Part shown: in pieces, positions 33,524-43,381 of the stretch
How positions within the stretch are numbered: the first letter of the stretch is position 1
How the letters are laid out: every line of letters begins with the position of its first letter
From: Streptomyces griseus subsp. griseus
GTDB taxonomy: Bacteria; Actinomycetota; Actinomycetes; Streptomycetales; Streptomycetaceae
Length of the DNA: 64,000 bases
Direction of reading: 5' to 3'
Assembly (NCBI RefSeq): GCF_000720255.1
Contig: NZ_JOJE01000037.1
Coordinates: 1 to 64,000, forward strand
Position numbers and translations under genes: made by a program
Notes under the pieces: generated by a model
The model's database searches: none
What the model saw: only the letters and a program-made list of their open reading frames with translations
Told to the model about the DNA's origin: nothing

Positions 33524-34111
33524 ATGGGCGGCACGATGGACGGCACCAAGCGGCAGCGGCGCGGCGACACGCGACAGCGCATCCAGGACGTGGCACTCGA
33601 ACTCTTCGCCGAGCAGGGCTACGAGAAGACCTCATTGCGCGAGATCGCCGAGCACCTGGACGTCACCAAGGCGGCGCTCTACTACCACTTCAAGACGAAG
33701 GAAGAGATCATAGTCAGCATCTTCCAGGATCTGACGAAGCCGATGGAGGAACTGATCGAGTGGGGTGCGGCCCAGCCGCACACCCTGGAGACCAAGCAGG
33801 AGATCGTACGGCGCTACGGCGGCCACCTCGCCGACGCCTCACCGCTCTTCCGCTTCATGCAGGAGAACCAGGCGACGGTGCGGGAGCTGGAGATCGGCGA
33901 CTCGTTCAAGGACCGTTTGCGCGGCCTGCGCGACATCATCATCGACCCGGACGCCCCACTGGTCGACCAGGTCCGCTGCGTCAGCGCCATCTTCACGCTG
34001 CACGCGGGCATGCATTTCCTGCACGACCTCGAAGGCGACCTCGAGGAGAAGCGCGAGGCCGTCCTCGAGGTCGCCATCGATCTGGTGACCCAGGCGCATC
34101 AGGGCGCCTGA
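33524..34111 (+). CDS. TetR-family repressor of the adjacent MFS exporter
   Basis: A 195-residue regulator with an N-terminal helix-turn-helix at about 20-62 (IQDVALELFAEQGYEKTSL, then LDVTKAALYYHFKTKEEI) and a helical ligand domain. The ATG at 33524 has a GGGGAG site 8 bases upstream; the ATG at 33536 is an alternative. It is divergent from the exporter and very probably binds the palindrome between them, repressing both until the drug binds. It converges on the M23 peptidase gene with 11 bases between the stop codons. Confidence 0.93.
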   Translation: MGGTMDGTKRQRRGDTRQRIQDVALELFAEQGYEKTSLREIAEHLDVTKAALYYHFKTKEEIIVSIFQDLTKPMEELIEWGAAQPHTLETKQEIVRRYGGHLADASPLFRFMQENQATVRELEIGDSFKDRLRGLRDIIIDPDAPLVDQVRCVSAIFTLHAGMHFLHDLEGDLEEKREAVLEVAIDLVTQAHQGA

Positions 34112-34122
34112 TCAACGGGCGG

Positions 34123-34692
34123 TCAGACCTTCACGCCCTTGGAGTGCAGGAACTTGACGGGGTCGATCGCCGAGCCGTAGTTCGGGGTGCTGCGGATCTC
34201 GAAGTGCAGGTGCGGGCCGCTGGTGTTGCCGGTGTTGCCGGACAGGGCTATGCGCTGACCGGTCTTCACGATCTGGCCGACCTTCACCTGGACGCGGGAG
34301 AGGTGCGCGTACTGGGAGTACACGCCGTTGCCGTGCTTGATGACGATGGCATTGCCGTAGGCGGGGCCGTCACCGGCGCCGTTGCCGCCGGCCTTGACGA
34401 CCGTGCCGCCGTGCGCGGCCATGACCTTGGTGCCGCTCGGCACGGCGAAGTCCTGCCCGGAGTGCTTGTGCGACCACATGCCGCCGGCCTGGTTGAACTT
34501 CGCACTGAGCTTGTACTTCGCCACCGGGTCGACCCACGAGGCGGCCGACGCGGCCTTGGCGCCGGTGACCTCCACGGCCGACGCGACCCCGGTTCCCAGC
34601 ACGACCGACACGCCGACGGCGGCGGCCACGCCAGCCACACGGGTGCGGAGCATGGACGTACGAGAAGAACGGGACGAGACGCGCTGGAACAT
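34123..34692 (-). CDS. Secreted M23-family metallopeptidase
   Basis: A 189-residue cell-wall endopeptidase of the LytM/M23 type. An N-terminal signal peptide (basic SSRSSRTSMLRTR, hydrophobic core AGVAAAVGVSVVLGTGVASA) is followed by the peptidase domain with the zinc ligands in HKHSGQDFAVP and GPHLHFEIR, plus the catalytic His in YAHLSR. It should cut peptidoglycan peptides outside the cell. GAGG lies close before the ATG at 34692. A ~100-base hairpin-containing leader precedes it. Confidence 0.94.
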   Translation of the reverse strand: MFQRVSSRSSRTSMLRTRVAGVAAAVGVSVVLGTGVASAVEVTGAKAASAASWVDPVAKYKLSAKFNQAGGMWSHKHSGQDFAVPSGTKVMAAHGGTVVKAGGNGAGDGPAYGNAIVIKHGNGVYSQYAHLSRVQVKVGQIVKTGQRIALSGNTGNTSGPHLHFEIRSTPNYGSAIDPVKFLHSKGVKV

Positions 34693-35324
34693 CGAAACCT
34701 CATGGGGAAGGGGACAGAAGAAACCACCCGGCGGACGGACATCCGCCGAATGGGCCATCCCTTGGTAACCCCGGGGGTCGATTACGCCCAAATGTGTGAC
34801 CTACTACGGAATCTAGTACTAAACGCCGAGATCACACACTCATTGACAAAACGCCCATTCCCAGCCGCACCGCTCAGGGCACGGGAACAGCGGCATCGAA
34901 CCCATCCATAAAGTCCGTTTTGGCCATATTTCCGCTATCACTATTTTCGGTAGTACCGGACAAATCGGCTGTGCGGCATGTCACCGGCCCACCCCATCGA
35001 ATGACCCTTTAATGTGACGGGCACTACGCTGCCCGAGAAGGGCGCACGAAGGGCGACTCCGTCACCGAGTAGGCGTGCGTTCCGTCGCGAGCTTCCCCAC
35101 CCAGGCAGGCCGAACTCATCGCCAAGCCAGGCGAGTTGATGTACCGACAGGCCTACGAGCGACCCCTCCCTCTGTGACTCTCGCCACAATCACTCACCGA
35201 CCCATGTGAGCGCTCTCCGACCTGCCGCTACCGTCCAGTAACCCGCTGGTTCCCCTCAAGCCACTCCCACCCACCAGCATGCCCACGACATCGGCAGAGC
35301 TCGGACGCGAGAGGACCCCCACCC
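34693..35324. other. Intergenic region with structured leader of the M23 gene
   Basis: This 632-base gap separates two divergent exported proteins. On the minus strand, 30-45 bases before the peptidase start, CGGCGGA and TCCGCCG form a 7-bp hairpin, and a CCCCCGGGG segment lies further upstream. The stretch 34790-34970 is unusually AT-rich for this genome and probably holds promoters. I compared it mentally with the ydaO/c-di-AMP riboswitch and found no convincing match. A minus-strand 82-codon ORF at 34941-35189 is not protein-like. Confidence 0.5.
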
Positions 35325-35966
35325 ATGACCAGAGGTACCTGGACGCGCAGATTTGGCATGACCGCGATAACCGCCGTCGCCATCACGGCGCTGGCCGTTC
35401 CCGCCAGTGCCCAGGCCGCGACGACCACCAGCCCCTCCACCGTCGCCACCGCCACCGCCACCGCCGCCGAGGACGTCGACTACGCCACCTGGCAGAAGGA
35501 CTGTCAGGCCGTGATGGGCCAGGCTCTGCCCTATCTGAAGCAGCGCATCGCGAGCACCAAGCCGGGCGAGAAGCAGGCGATCGTCCTCGACATCGACAAC
35601 ACCACGCTGGAGAGCGACTTCGGCTTCAGCTACCCGGCGCCGGCCAACAAGCCGGTCCTCGACGTCGCCAAGTACGCCCAGGACCACGGCGTCTCGCTGT
35701 TCTTCGTCACCGCCCGCCCGGGCATCATCTCCGGCGTGACCGACTACAACCTCAAGTACGTCGGCTACAAGGTCTCCGGCCTCTACGTCCGCGGCTTCCT
35801 CGACCTGTTCAAGGATGTCGCCGCCTACAAGACCGCCCAGCGCGTCGACATCGAGAACAAGGGCTTCACGATCATCGCGAACATCGGTAACAGCGCCACC
35901 GACCTCTCGGGCGGCCACGCCGAGAAGACGTTCAAGCTGCCGGACTACGACGGGCAGCTGTCGTAA
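35325..35966 (+). CDS. Secreted HAD-superfamily acid phosphatase (class B type)
   Basis: A 213-residue protein with a signal peptide (RRFGMTAITAVAITALAVPASAQA). The HAD motif I is IVLDIDNTTLES with both catalytic Asp residues, motif II is SLFFVTARPG, and motif IV-like residues are in ANIGNSATDLSGGHAEKTFKLPDY. This is the acid phosphatase class B / 5'-nucleotidase lipoprotein family, acting on organic phosphates outside the cell. GAGAGGA lies 12 bases before the ATG. A strong bidirectional hairpin follows. No clear Pho box is visible upstream. Confidence 0.93.
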   Translation: MTRGTWTRRFGMTAITAVAITALAVPASAQAATTTSPSTVATATATAAEDVDYATWQKDCQAVMGQALPYLKQRIASTKPGEKQAIVLDIDNTTLESDFGFSYPAPANKPVLDVAKYAQDHGVSLFFVTARPGIISGVTDYNLKYVGYKVSGLYVRGFLDLFKDVAAYKTAQRVDIENKGFTIIANIGNSATDLSGGHAEKTFKLPDYDGQLS

Positions 35967-35999
35967 GCCGTCTTCCCGCGAAGGGGCCGTACGCACGCG

Positions 36000-36033
36000 A
36001 AGGGGGCCGGTGCTCGAAAGCACCGGCCCCCTT
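36000..36033. terminator. Bidirectional terminator between HAD phosphatase and clpC
   Basis: A perfect 15-bp stem (arms 36000-36014 and 36019-36033) closes a CGAA tetraloop between two convergent genes. Each arm ends in TT or begins in AA, giving short T-tracts in both directions. This is the strongest hairpin in the window. Confidence 0.92.
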
Positions 36034-36049
36034 CGGGCGTTCGGAGCGC

Positions 36050-38575
<2,526 letters not shown>

Positions 38576-38721
38576 CGTTAATCGCTCCTCAGAGCGGTCA
38601 GGCAGTGGGGGGAACTTCCCCTCCCTGTCCTTCCGCAGCTTAGTCCCGCAAGCGGGGACCGCTCATTCCAACTGCCGACACCGTCGATGGCCTCCTGACC
38701 CGTGACGCCGACATCTGCTCC

Positions 38722-38748
38722 AACCCGATGGTGCGAGACGATGTTCCC
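38722..38748 (-). promoter_or_regulatory. SigR-type promoter for clpC
   Basis: On the minus strand GGGAAC (38748-38743), exactly 18 bases, then GTT (38724-38722). This is the SigR consensus GGGAAY-N18-GTT for the thiol-oxidative stress sigma factor. Transcription would start near 38715 and give a leader of about 140 bases. A weaker match (GGAAC-N18-GTG) lies at 38882-38857. Confidence 0.7.
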
Positions 38749-38779
38749 GCAGGCCAGACCGTTACCCCAGTCGCCAGTA

Positions 38780-38793
38780 CGCCGATGGCGAAC
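38780..38793 (-). promoter_or_regulatory. ClgR-type box 1 upstream of clpC
   Basis: On the minus strand this reads GTTCGC-CATCG-GCG, fitting the ClgR motif GTTCGC-N5-GCG. It lies 31 bp upstream of the -35 element of the SigR-type promoter. Confidence 0.7.
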
Positions 38794-38885
38794 GCGAGAC
38801 GGCCTTTCCTGCGTGTCGCCCCCTCCCACTAGGGATGTCTTACCCGCTGGGACTGACACTCCATGCCGCAGGCCCCGGTTCCCTC

Positions 38886-38899
38886 CGCTATGGGCGAAC
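38886..38899 (-). promoter_or_regulatory. ClgR-type box 2 upstream of clpC
   Basis: On the minus strand this reads GTTCGC-CCATA-GCG, a second full match to the ClgR motif, 106 bp from box 1. It directly abuts the weaker SigR-like element at 38882, a typical activator position. It also lies in the upstream region of the divergent gene at 39006. Confidence 0.7.
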
Positions 38900-39005
38900 A
38901 ACCTTGCGTCCCGTCGCGCCCTCTCGACCCCCCGGATCCGGCACGCTGCGCATCGGCACGGACACCCAGCGTAACTTCGGAGGTCTTTCGACGGTTGGCC
39001 TTGGC

Positions 39006-39623
39006 ATGACTGGTTCAGTCCGCACGCGATCCACCGCCTCTCTCCCCGTCCCTCTTCCCCGAAGTCCGCTCCACCCGACCGACCGGATTCGGCTCTGGTA
39101 CGAGAACGAGCTGGGCTGGGTGATGGTGCCCGGGCGCCCGGGGGCTCCACCGAGGCTCGCCGTGGGCCTGCGCTTCGACGTGCTGGACGTGCCGCTCGAG
39201 GCCGGCATCGCGGCCCTGCGGCAGCTGGGTCCCGGGGCTCCGGTGGCGGTGCGGGCCGACCGTATGCAGCTGCTGGTGGCCGCGGGTGGCGCGGAGGAGG
39301 TGCCGGGGCTCCTGGAGTGGCTGGAGTGGGGCGAGCTGCCGCTGGATCTGGTGCCGATCGGTGCGGGCGGGGCCATGGAGGCCCCGGCGCCGCCCGAGGC
39401 GCCCCCGTCTTCCCGGCGGGGGCCGGGAACGGCAGCGGGGGCCGCCCTGTGGTTGCGGCCCCCCGTCCCGGGGTGCGAGGTCGAGACCTCGCTGCCGACG
39501 CTGTCGGCTCTGGGGGGCGGTGGAGACGCCCCCGATCTCGTGCGCGTGGTGAACACGGTGGCGACACACTGCCACCGAATCCGGCTGCGACGCGCGTGCG
39601 CTCAGCCGTTGGCCTTCTCGTAG
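39006..39623 (+). CDS. Conserved streptomycete protein of unknown function
   Basis: A 205-residue protein without a recognised domain. The middle (about 30-130) is well-structured alpha/beta sequence (RLAVGLRFDVLDVPLEAGIAALRQL, VAVRADRMQLLVAAGGAEEVPG, LEWGELPLDLVPIGAGGAMEAP) and the remainder is Pro/Gly-rich. It contains no membrane helix. ATG 39006 is the best start, but its ribosome-binding site is poor. It is divergent from clpC and its last 22 bases overlap the 3' end of lsr2 in antisense. Confidence 0.7.
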   Translation: MTGSVRTRSTASLPVPLPRSPLHPTDRIRLWYENELGWVMVPGRPGAPPRLAVGLRFDVLDVPLEAGIAALRQLGPGAPVAVRADRMQLLVAAGGAEEVPGLLEWLEWGELPLDLVPIGAGGAMEAPAPPEAPPSSRRGPGTAAGAALWLRPPVPGCEVETSLPTLSALGGGGDAPDLVRVVNTVATHCHRIRLRRACAQPLAFS

Positions 39624-39937
39624 GCCTCGCGAATGGTCGCGGGAACACGGCCGCGGTCATTGACCTCGAGTCCGTTCTCCTTCGCCCACGCGCGGATCTG
39701 CGCGGTGTCCTGGCTGCCACTCGAAGCGGCTCGTGCCTTTCCGCGCCCGCCCGAAGCACGGCCTCCGGTGCGACGGCCACCCTTCAGATAGGGATCGAGA
39801 AGGCTGCGCAGCTTGTCCGCATTGGCAGTCGTGAGATCGATCTCGTACGTCTTGCCGTCCAACGCGAACGTCACGGTCTCGTCCGCCTCGCCGCCGTCGA
39901 GGTCGTCGACAAGAAGGACCTGAACCTTCTGTGCCAC
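39602..39937 (-). CDS. lsr2: Lsr2 nucleoid-associated xenogeneic silencer
   Basis: A 111-residue H-NS-like protein that binds AT-rich DNA and silences foreign and specialised-metabolism genes. The N-terminal dimerisation domain begins VAQKVQVLLVDDLDGGEADE. The C-terminal DNA-binding domain carries the family start IRAWAKENG and ends RVPATIREAYEKANG; the RGR hook is in NDRGRVP. The GTG at 39937 has AAGGA at ideal distance; the in-frame ATG at 39952 precedes that site and is not the start. Its 3' end overlaps a convergent gene by 22 bases. Confidence 0.96.
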   Translation of the reverse strand: MAQKVQVLLVDDLDGGEADETVTFALDGKTYEIDLTTANADKLRSLLDPYLKGGRRTGGRASGGRGKARAASSGSQDTAQIRAWAKENGLEVNDRGRVPATIREAYEKANG

Positions 39938-40003
39938 CGGATTTCCTTTCATCGATAACGTGAGGGCCGGGGTGTGCGCGGCGTCCCCGTTTCGCCGCCC
40001 CCT

Positions 40004-40027
40004 GTTATATCCACTACTGCAGTACGT
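40004..40027 (-). promoter_or_regulatory. Probable lsr2 promoter with a palindrome in the spacer
   Basis: On the minus strand a TATAAC -10 element (40009-40004) lies about 70 bases before the lsr2 start, with TTTCCG as a possible -35 18 bases upstream. The spacer contains the perfect 10-bp palindrome TACTGCAGTA (40015-40024), which would overlap bound polymerase. AT content is well above the surroundings. Confidence 0.5.
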
Positions 40028-40177
40028 CGGAAAGCAAACCGCTTTTCCTGGAAAAACACAAACCCCCGACAGAGACCGGCAGCCCTCCCCCGGCCCGAAA
40101 ACGTACGCGTTTCGGACATAGGGCACCTCGGCACGGACGTCCGGGTGGAATACTTCCTTGTGGATCACACAAGCCGA

Positions 40178-40711
40178 TCACAGATGCAGAAGCATCCGGC
40201 TGTTGCCCAAGGTGTTCGGTTTCACTCGTTCGAGACCGAGGAACTCCGCGACACCCTCGTCATAGGAACGAAGGAGCTCGGCGTAGACATCGGTGTCGAC
40301 GGGCGTCTCACCGATCTCGACGAAGCCGTGCTTGCCGAAGAAGTCCACTTCGAAGGTGAGGCAGAAAACGCGGCGAACGCCCAGCCAACGCGCGGTGTGC
40401 AGCAACTTCTCCAGCAACTGGTGGCCGACCCCGGCGCCCTTCAGACCCCGCTTCACGGCGAGAGTGCGGACTTCCGCGAGGTCTTCCCACATCACGTGCA
40501 GTGCGCCGCAGCCGACCACCTCGGCGTTGTCGTCCCGTTCCGCGACCCAGAACTCCTGGATGTCCTCGTAAAGTGTCACCGTCGCTTTGTCGAGCAGGAT
40601 GCCGCCGCGGACGTACGCGTCAAGGAGACGGCGTACCGCGGGGACATCGCCGGTCCGGGCGCGCCGGACGGTGATGGCTTTAGCGGTGACTTCGGGGCTC
40701 TCTGCTGACAT
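40178..40711 (-). CDS. Amino-acid N-acetyltransferase (ArgA-type GNAT)
   Basis: A 177-residue GNAT protein. It matches the short actinobacterial N-acetylglutamate synthase described in Mycobacterium tuberculosis (Rv2747 type). Shared features are VRRARTGDVPAVRRLLD, QEFWVAE, GCGALHVMWEDLAEVRTLAV, the acetyl-CoA loop GLKGAGVGHQLL, VFCLTFEVDFFGKHGF and the C-terminal LERVKPNTLGNSRMLL. It should acetylate glutamate at the start of arginine synthesis, using acetyl-CoA. It lies between lsr2 and a BlaI-type regulator; no other arginine gene is close. Confidence 0.88.
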   Translation of the reverse strand: MSAESPEVTAKAITVRRARTGDVPAVRRLLDAYVRGGILLDKATVTLYEDIQEFWVAERDDNAEVVGCGALHVMWEDLAEVRTLAVKRGLKGAGVGHQLLEKLLHTARWLGVRRVFCLTFEVDFFGKHGFVEIGETPVDTDVYAELLRSYDEGVAEFLGLERVKPNTLGNSRMLLHL

Positions 40712-40720
40712 GAGCGGACG

Positions 40721-41158
40721 CTATCGCCCGCGCGCCTCCGTTGCCGAGCCGGGGTTCTCCTCGGCGGCTTCACGCGGTGGAGCGGGTTCGGCTGTTTCCG
40801 GCCCCTGGACGATGCGTACGGCGTCCCGCAGGGCCCGCCGCTGTTCCTCGCTCATCATCCCGAAGAAGGCGACGAGAGCGGCGGCGGGGTTGTCGCTCTG
40901 CGACCAGGCGTCGTTCATCAGGGCGGCCGCGTAGGCGGCCCTGGTGGAGACCGCCTCATATCGATAGGCGCGGCCTTCCGCCTCGCGGCGCACCCAGCCC
41001 TTCTGATGAAGATTGTCCAAAACGGTCATCACCGTGGTGTACGCGATGGACCGTTCCTGCTGAAGGTCTTCCAGGACTTCTCGAACGGTCACCGGGCGGT
41101 TCCACTTCCACACCCGCGTCATGACCGCGTCTTCGAGTTCTCCCAATGGGCGAGGCAC
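40721..41158 (-). CDS. BlaI/MecI/CopY-family repressor
   Basis: A 145-residue regulator. The N-terminal winged helix has the family start LGELEDAVMTRVWKW and AYTTVMTVLDNLHQKGWVRRE; the C-terminal part is the dimerisation and cleavage region. Members control beta-lactamase, copper or respiratory genes. No BlaR1-type sensor protease is adjacent. The GTG at 41158 sits right behind GAGG, an unusually short spacing, but the conserved N-terminus requires this start. It ends 9 bases before the acetyltransferase start and is probably co-transcribed with it. Confidence 0.88.
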   Translation of the reverse strand: MPRPLGELEDAVMTRVWKWNRPVTVREVLEDLQQERSIAYTTVMTVLDNLHQKGWVRREAEGRAYRYEAVSTRAAYAAALMNDAWSQSDNPAAALVAFFGMMSEEQRRALRDAVRIVQGPETAEPAPPREAAEENPGSATEARGR

Positions 41159-41237
41159 ACCTCAGAACAATAGTGGGAGATCTGGGCAATCGCGTGCCGG
41201 ACGTGCACTTTCATCAGCAAACAGGAACAAAAAGGGC

Positions 41238-41280
41238 GTACAGCTCGGTCGGGGCGACGATATCGCCCCGCGAGCCGTAC
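41238..41280 (-). terminator. Intrinsic terminator of the small membrane protein gene
   Basis: A long hairpin with arms 41238-41257 and 41263-41280 (GGGGCGA/TCGCCCC at the top, GTACGGCTCG-type base with a small bulge). On the minus strand it is followed by CCCTTTTTGTTCCTGTTT, a true T-tract and rare in this genome. It separates the 59-aa gene from the BlaI-type gene. Confidence 0.85.
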
Positions 41281-41299
41281 GCCTCGGCAGCCGGCGCCG

Positions 41300-41479
41300 T
41301 CAGGCGTCGGGGCCGGCGGGGGCCTGCCTGGCACCCTCCGCCCGCGCGAGCGCCGCGTCCACGACGGCGTCCTCCTTGGCCTTGTTGGCGCCGCCCTGGG
41401 TCTTCACGATCACCCGGATCACACCGATGAAGAACACGGCCATCACGACCGGGGGCACGAGCGCGGAGACGTAGTCCAT
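41300..41479 (-). CDS. Small single-pass membrane protein (59 aa)
   Basis: An ORF just below usual length cut-offs. It begins MDYVSALVPPVVMAVFFIGV, a single N-terminal membrane helix, followed by a charged cytoplasmic tail rich in Ala, Lys, Asp and Arg. GC-rich third positions and a T-tract terminator immediately downstream support a real, separately transcribed gene. The ribosome-binding site is weak. I recognise it as a type of small membrane protein common in streptomycetes, function unknown. Confidence 0.75.
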   Translation of the reverse strand: MDYVSALVPPVVMAVFFIGVIRVIVKTQGGANKAKEDAVVDAALARAEGARQAPAGPDA

Positions 41480-41544
41480 GGAGCCAGAGTAGCCAGGGTG
41501 GGGTTCGGGGCGGCGCGGGGGGAGGCCCGAGGGAGAAGCGGGGG

Positions 41545-42324
41545 TCAGCCCGCCGCCAGTTGTTGCGGGGAGTCGGCAGAGGGCGGGGTGGGCTTGCGGC
41601 GGGGGAAGACCTCGCCCGGCGTGGGGATGGGACGGCGGGCCGGGGCGGGCTCCGAAGGCGCCGGCTTGGGGGCGGCGGGTCTGGGAGCGGCCGGTTTCTC
41701 GGCGGGCTTCTTCTGCGGCTTCGGGGTGGGGCGTTCCGCCGGCTCGGGCAGATCAGCGCGCGGATCGGCGAAAGCGCCTCGGGGAGGGCCTCCTGAACGC
41801 CCCCCTGGAAGGGCCAGGAGGCGGGTGCGGGACGCAGGGACGGTCGGGGTGGGCCGAGCGGACCCGCAGAGCGGCTGAGCCTCCTGGCGGGGCGTCCTGG
41901 CGACCTGACGCGGAGTGCGGGGACGGGGGGCCCGGTGGGTGGGGTCGTCGCGGTCGGCGAGGCGCAGACAGTGGGCCAGGAGCGCGGCCGCGGCGGGATT
42001 GCCGCGCAGGGCGCCGAGGGCGGCGAGGTCCTCGGGGACGGGCTGGTAGCCGGCGCCCAGCACCTCCCGCAGGAGGGCGAGGTACCCGGCGGCGGTGCCG
42101 GGCAGGGCGGCGCGGTATCGGGCGAGGTCGGCCACCAGGAAGTCCCTCAGCCGGGCGCCCTCGCGCATCGCCTCGTCCAGGGACTCGGCGAGACGGTGAC
42201 AGTCCTGGACGTCTTCGGGCGAGGCGGGGCCGGGGTGGAGGGCGAGGGCGAGGGCGCGGCGGAGCACACGCAGCTCCTCCGCGCCGAACGCCATGCCGCC
42301 GCGGGATCCGTATGGCGTGGGCAT
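41545..42324 (-). CDS. Conserved streptomycete hypothetical protein
   Basis: A 259-residue protein. The N-terminal ~140 residues are helical (AEELRVLRRALALALHP, VQDCHRLAESLDEAMREG, FLVADLARYRAAL), and the remainder is a disordered Pro/Arg/Ala/Lys-rich tail. No catalytic motif or membrane segment is seen. ATG 42324 is taken as the start; ATG 42294 (before AFGAEELR) is the alternative, and neither has a strong ribosome-binding site. The N-terminal part may be a helical scaffold domain. The large repeat region lies upstream. Confidence 0.72.
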   Translation of the reverse strand: MPTPYGSRGGMAFGAEELRVLRRALALALHPGPASPEDVQDCHRLAESLDEAMREGARLRDFLVADLARYRAALPGTAAGYLALLREVLGAGYQPVPEDLAALGALRGNPAAAALLAHCLRLADRDDPTHRAPRPRTPRQVARTPRQEAQPLCGSARPTPTVPASRTRLLALPGGRSGGPPRGAFADPRADLPEPAERPTPKPQKKPAEKPAAPRPAAPKPAPSEPAPARRPIPTPGEVFPRRKPTPPSADSPQQLAAG

Positions 42325-42475
42325 GCGCCGACGATACGCGCTAATCAGACAAATCCGACACAGGAGAACAGGCGTGGCGCGGGACGCCACCCGCCTGGAC
42401 GGCCCTCATCACCAGGTCAGCGCTGCTCCGGCGCCGTGTCGGACTCGGAGGGTCGCCGCTGGAGAGCTTCTGACT

Positions 42476-42725
42476 GGGACCGTCCGGAGGGCTTCAGCCC
42501 GGGACCGTAAGGAGGGCTTCGGCCCGGGACCGTCCGGAAGGCTTCAACCCGGGACCGTAAGGAAGGCTTCAACCCGGGACCGTCCAGAAGGCTTCAACCC
42601 GGGACCGTAAGGAAGGCTTCAACCCGGGACCGTCCAGAAGGCTTCAACCCGGGACCGTCCGGAAGGCTTCAACCCGGGACCGTCCGGAAGGCTTCAACCC
42701 GGGACCGTCCGGAAGGCTTCAACCC
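42476..42725. repeat. Ten tandem copies of a 25-bp unit
   Basis: Perfectly periodic 25-bp units beginning GGGACCGTCCGGAAGGCTTC run from 42476 to 42725, followed by a decaying partial copy. Two variants differ at GTCC versus GTAA: the first seven units alternate strictly (CC, AA, CC, AA, CC, AA, CC) and the last three are all CC. The period is not a multiple of three, so long ORFs here are artefacts. It lies in a 1-kb gap (42325-43381) without a supported gene. Confidence 0.95.
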
Positions 42726-43089
42726 AGGACGGTAAGAGTGGCTGCAGAGGACCACTCGCGGAGGGCCGTCACCCGAGGGCGGCAGGCAGGGCTGTCGCGG
42801 AGGGCAGCCGCCAAGGGAGGGCCGTCACCCGACGCCGTCACGCAGGGCTCTGTGCGGAGGGCAGCCGCGGACCCCTCTCGGACTGCCGTCACCGGAGGGC
42901 GGCTGCGGAGAGCCGCCACGAGAGCGCCGTCACAGGCGGATCGCCGCGGGTCGGCAGCGGCCAAGGTCACCGCCACAGCGCCGGCATGAGGGCCACCGCC
43001 AGGCCCCGCCGCGACACAGTCACAGTCACAGTCACAGGGAGGCCGCTGCCGCGGGCCGTCAGGAGAGCAGCCGCAAGGGCCGCCGCCAA

Positions 43090-43171
43090 GCCCCCGTCAC
43101 GCATGGCCACCGCCAAGCCCACGCCACCAAGCCCCCGTCACGCATGGCCACCGCCAAGCCCACGCCACCAA
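43090..43171. repeat. 41-bp direct duplication
   Basis: Two tandem copies of a 41-bp unit starting GCCCCCGTCACGCATGGCC at 43090 and 43131. The flanking DNA (42740-43380) contains further irregular relatives of GCCGTCAC and CACCGCCAAG. Nothing in this stretch looks like a gene. Confidence 0.85.
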
Positions 43172-43381
43172 GCCCACGCCGCCGAACGTCGACGCAAGGC
43201 CACCGCCGAGTCCCGCCGCCACACCCCCATCACGCGGGGGAGCCCTCACGCACGGCCACCGCCAAGGAGGACTCCCGCCGCCAGGACCCGACGCGGAGAG
43301 CAACCGGCGCGGGGTCGGGGCGGCGAGCCGCGCGACAACCGCTCGGCTCGCCCGCCCTCCCTCGCCGCCGTCGCCGCGAGC

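Noticed and set aside
34700..34860. c-di-AMP (ydaO) riboswitch before the M23 peptidase
   Set aside because: The region has hairpins, but I do not find the conserved GGGGAACC and GGGUGAAUC-type segments of that class.
34941..35189. Minus-strand 82-codon ORF
   Set aside because: It has a TTA codon, low third-position GC for this genome and no protein-like pattern; it is more likely intergenic.
42293..42610. Plus-strand ORF of DRPEGF-like repeats
   Set aside because: It is a frame-shifting translation of the 25-bp DNA repeat, without a ribosome-binding site.
42476..42725. CRISPR array
   Set aside because: The units are contiguous with no unique spacers, and no cas gene is in the window. The same holds for the 61-bp and 34-bp arrays.
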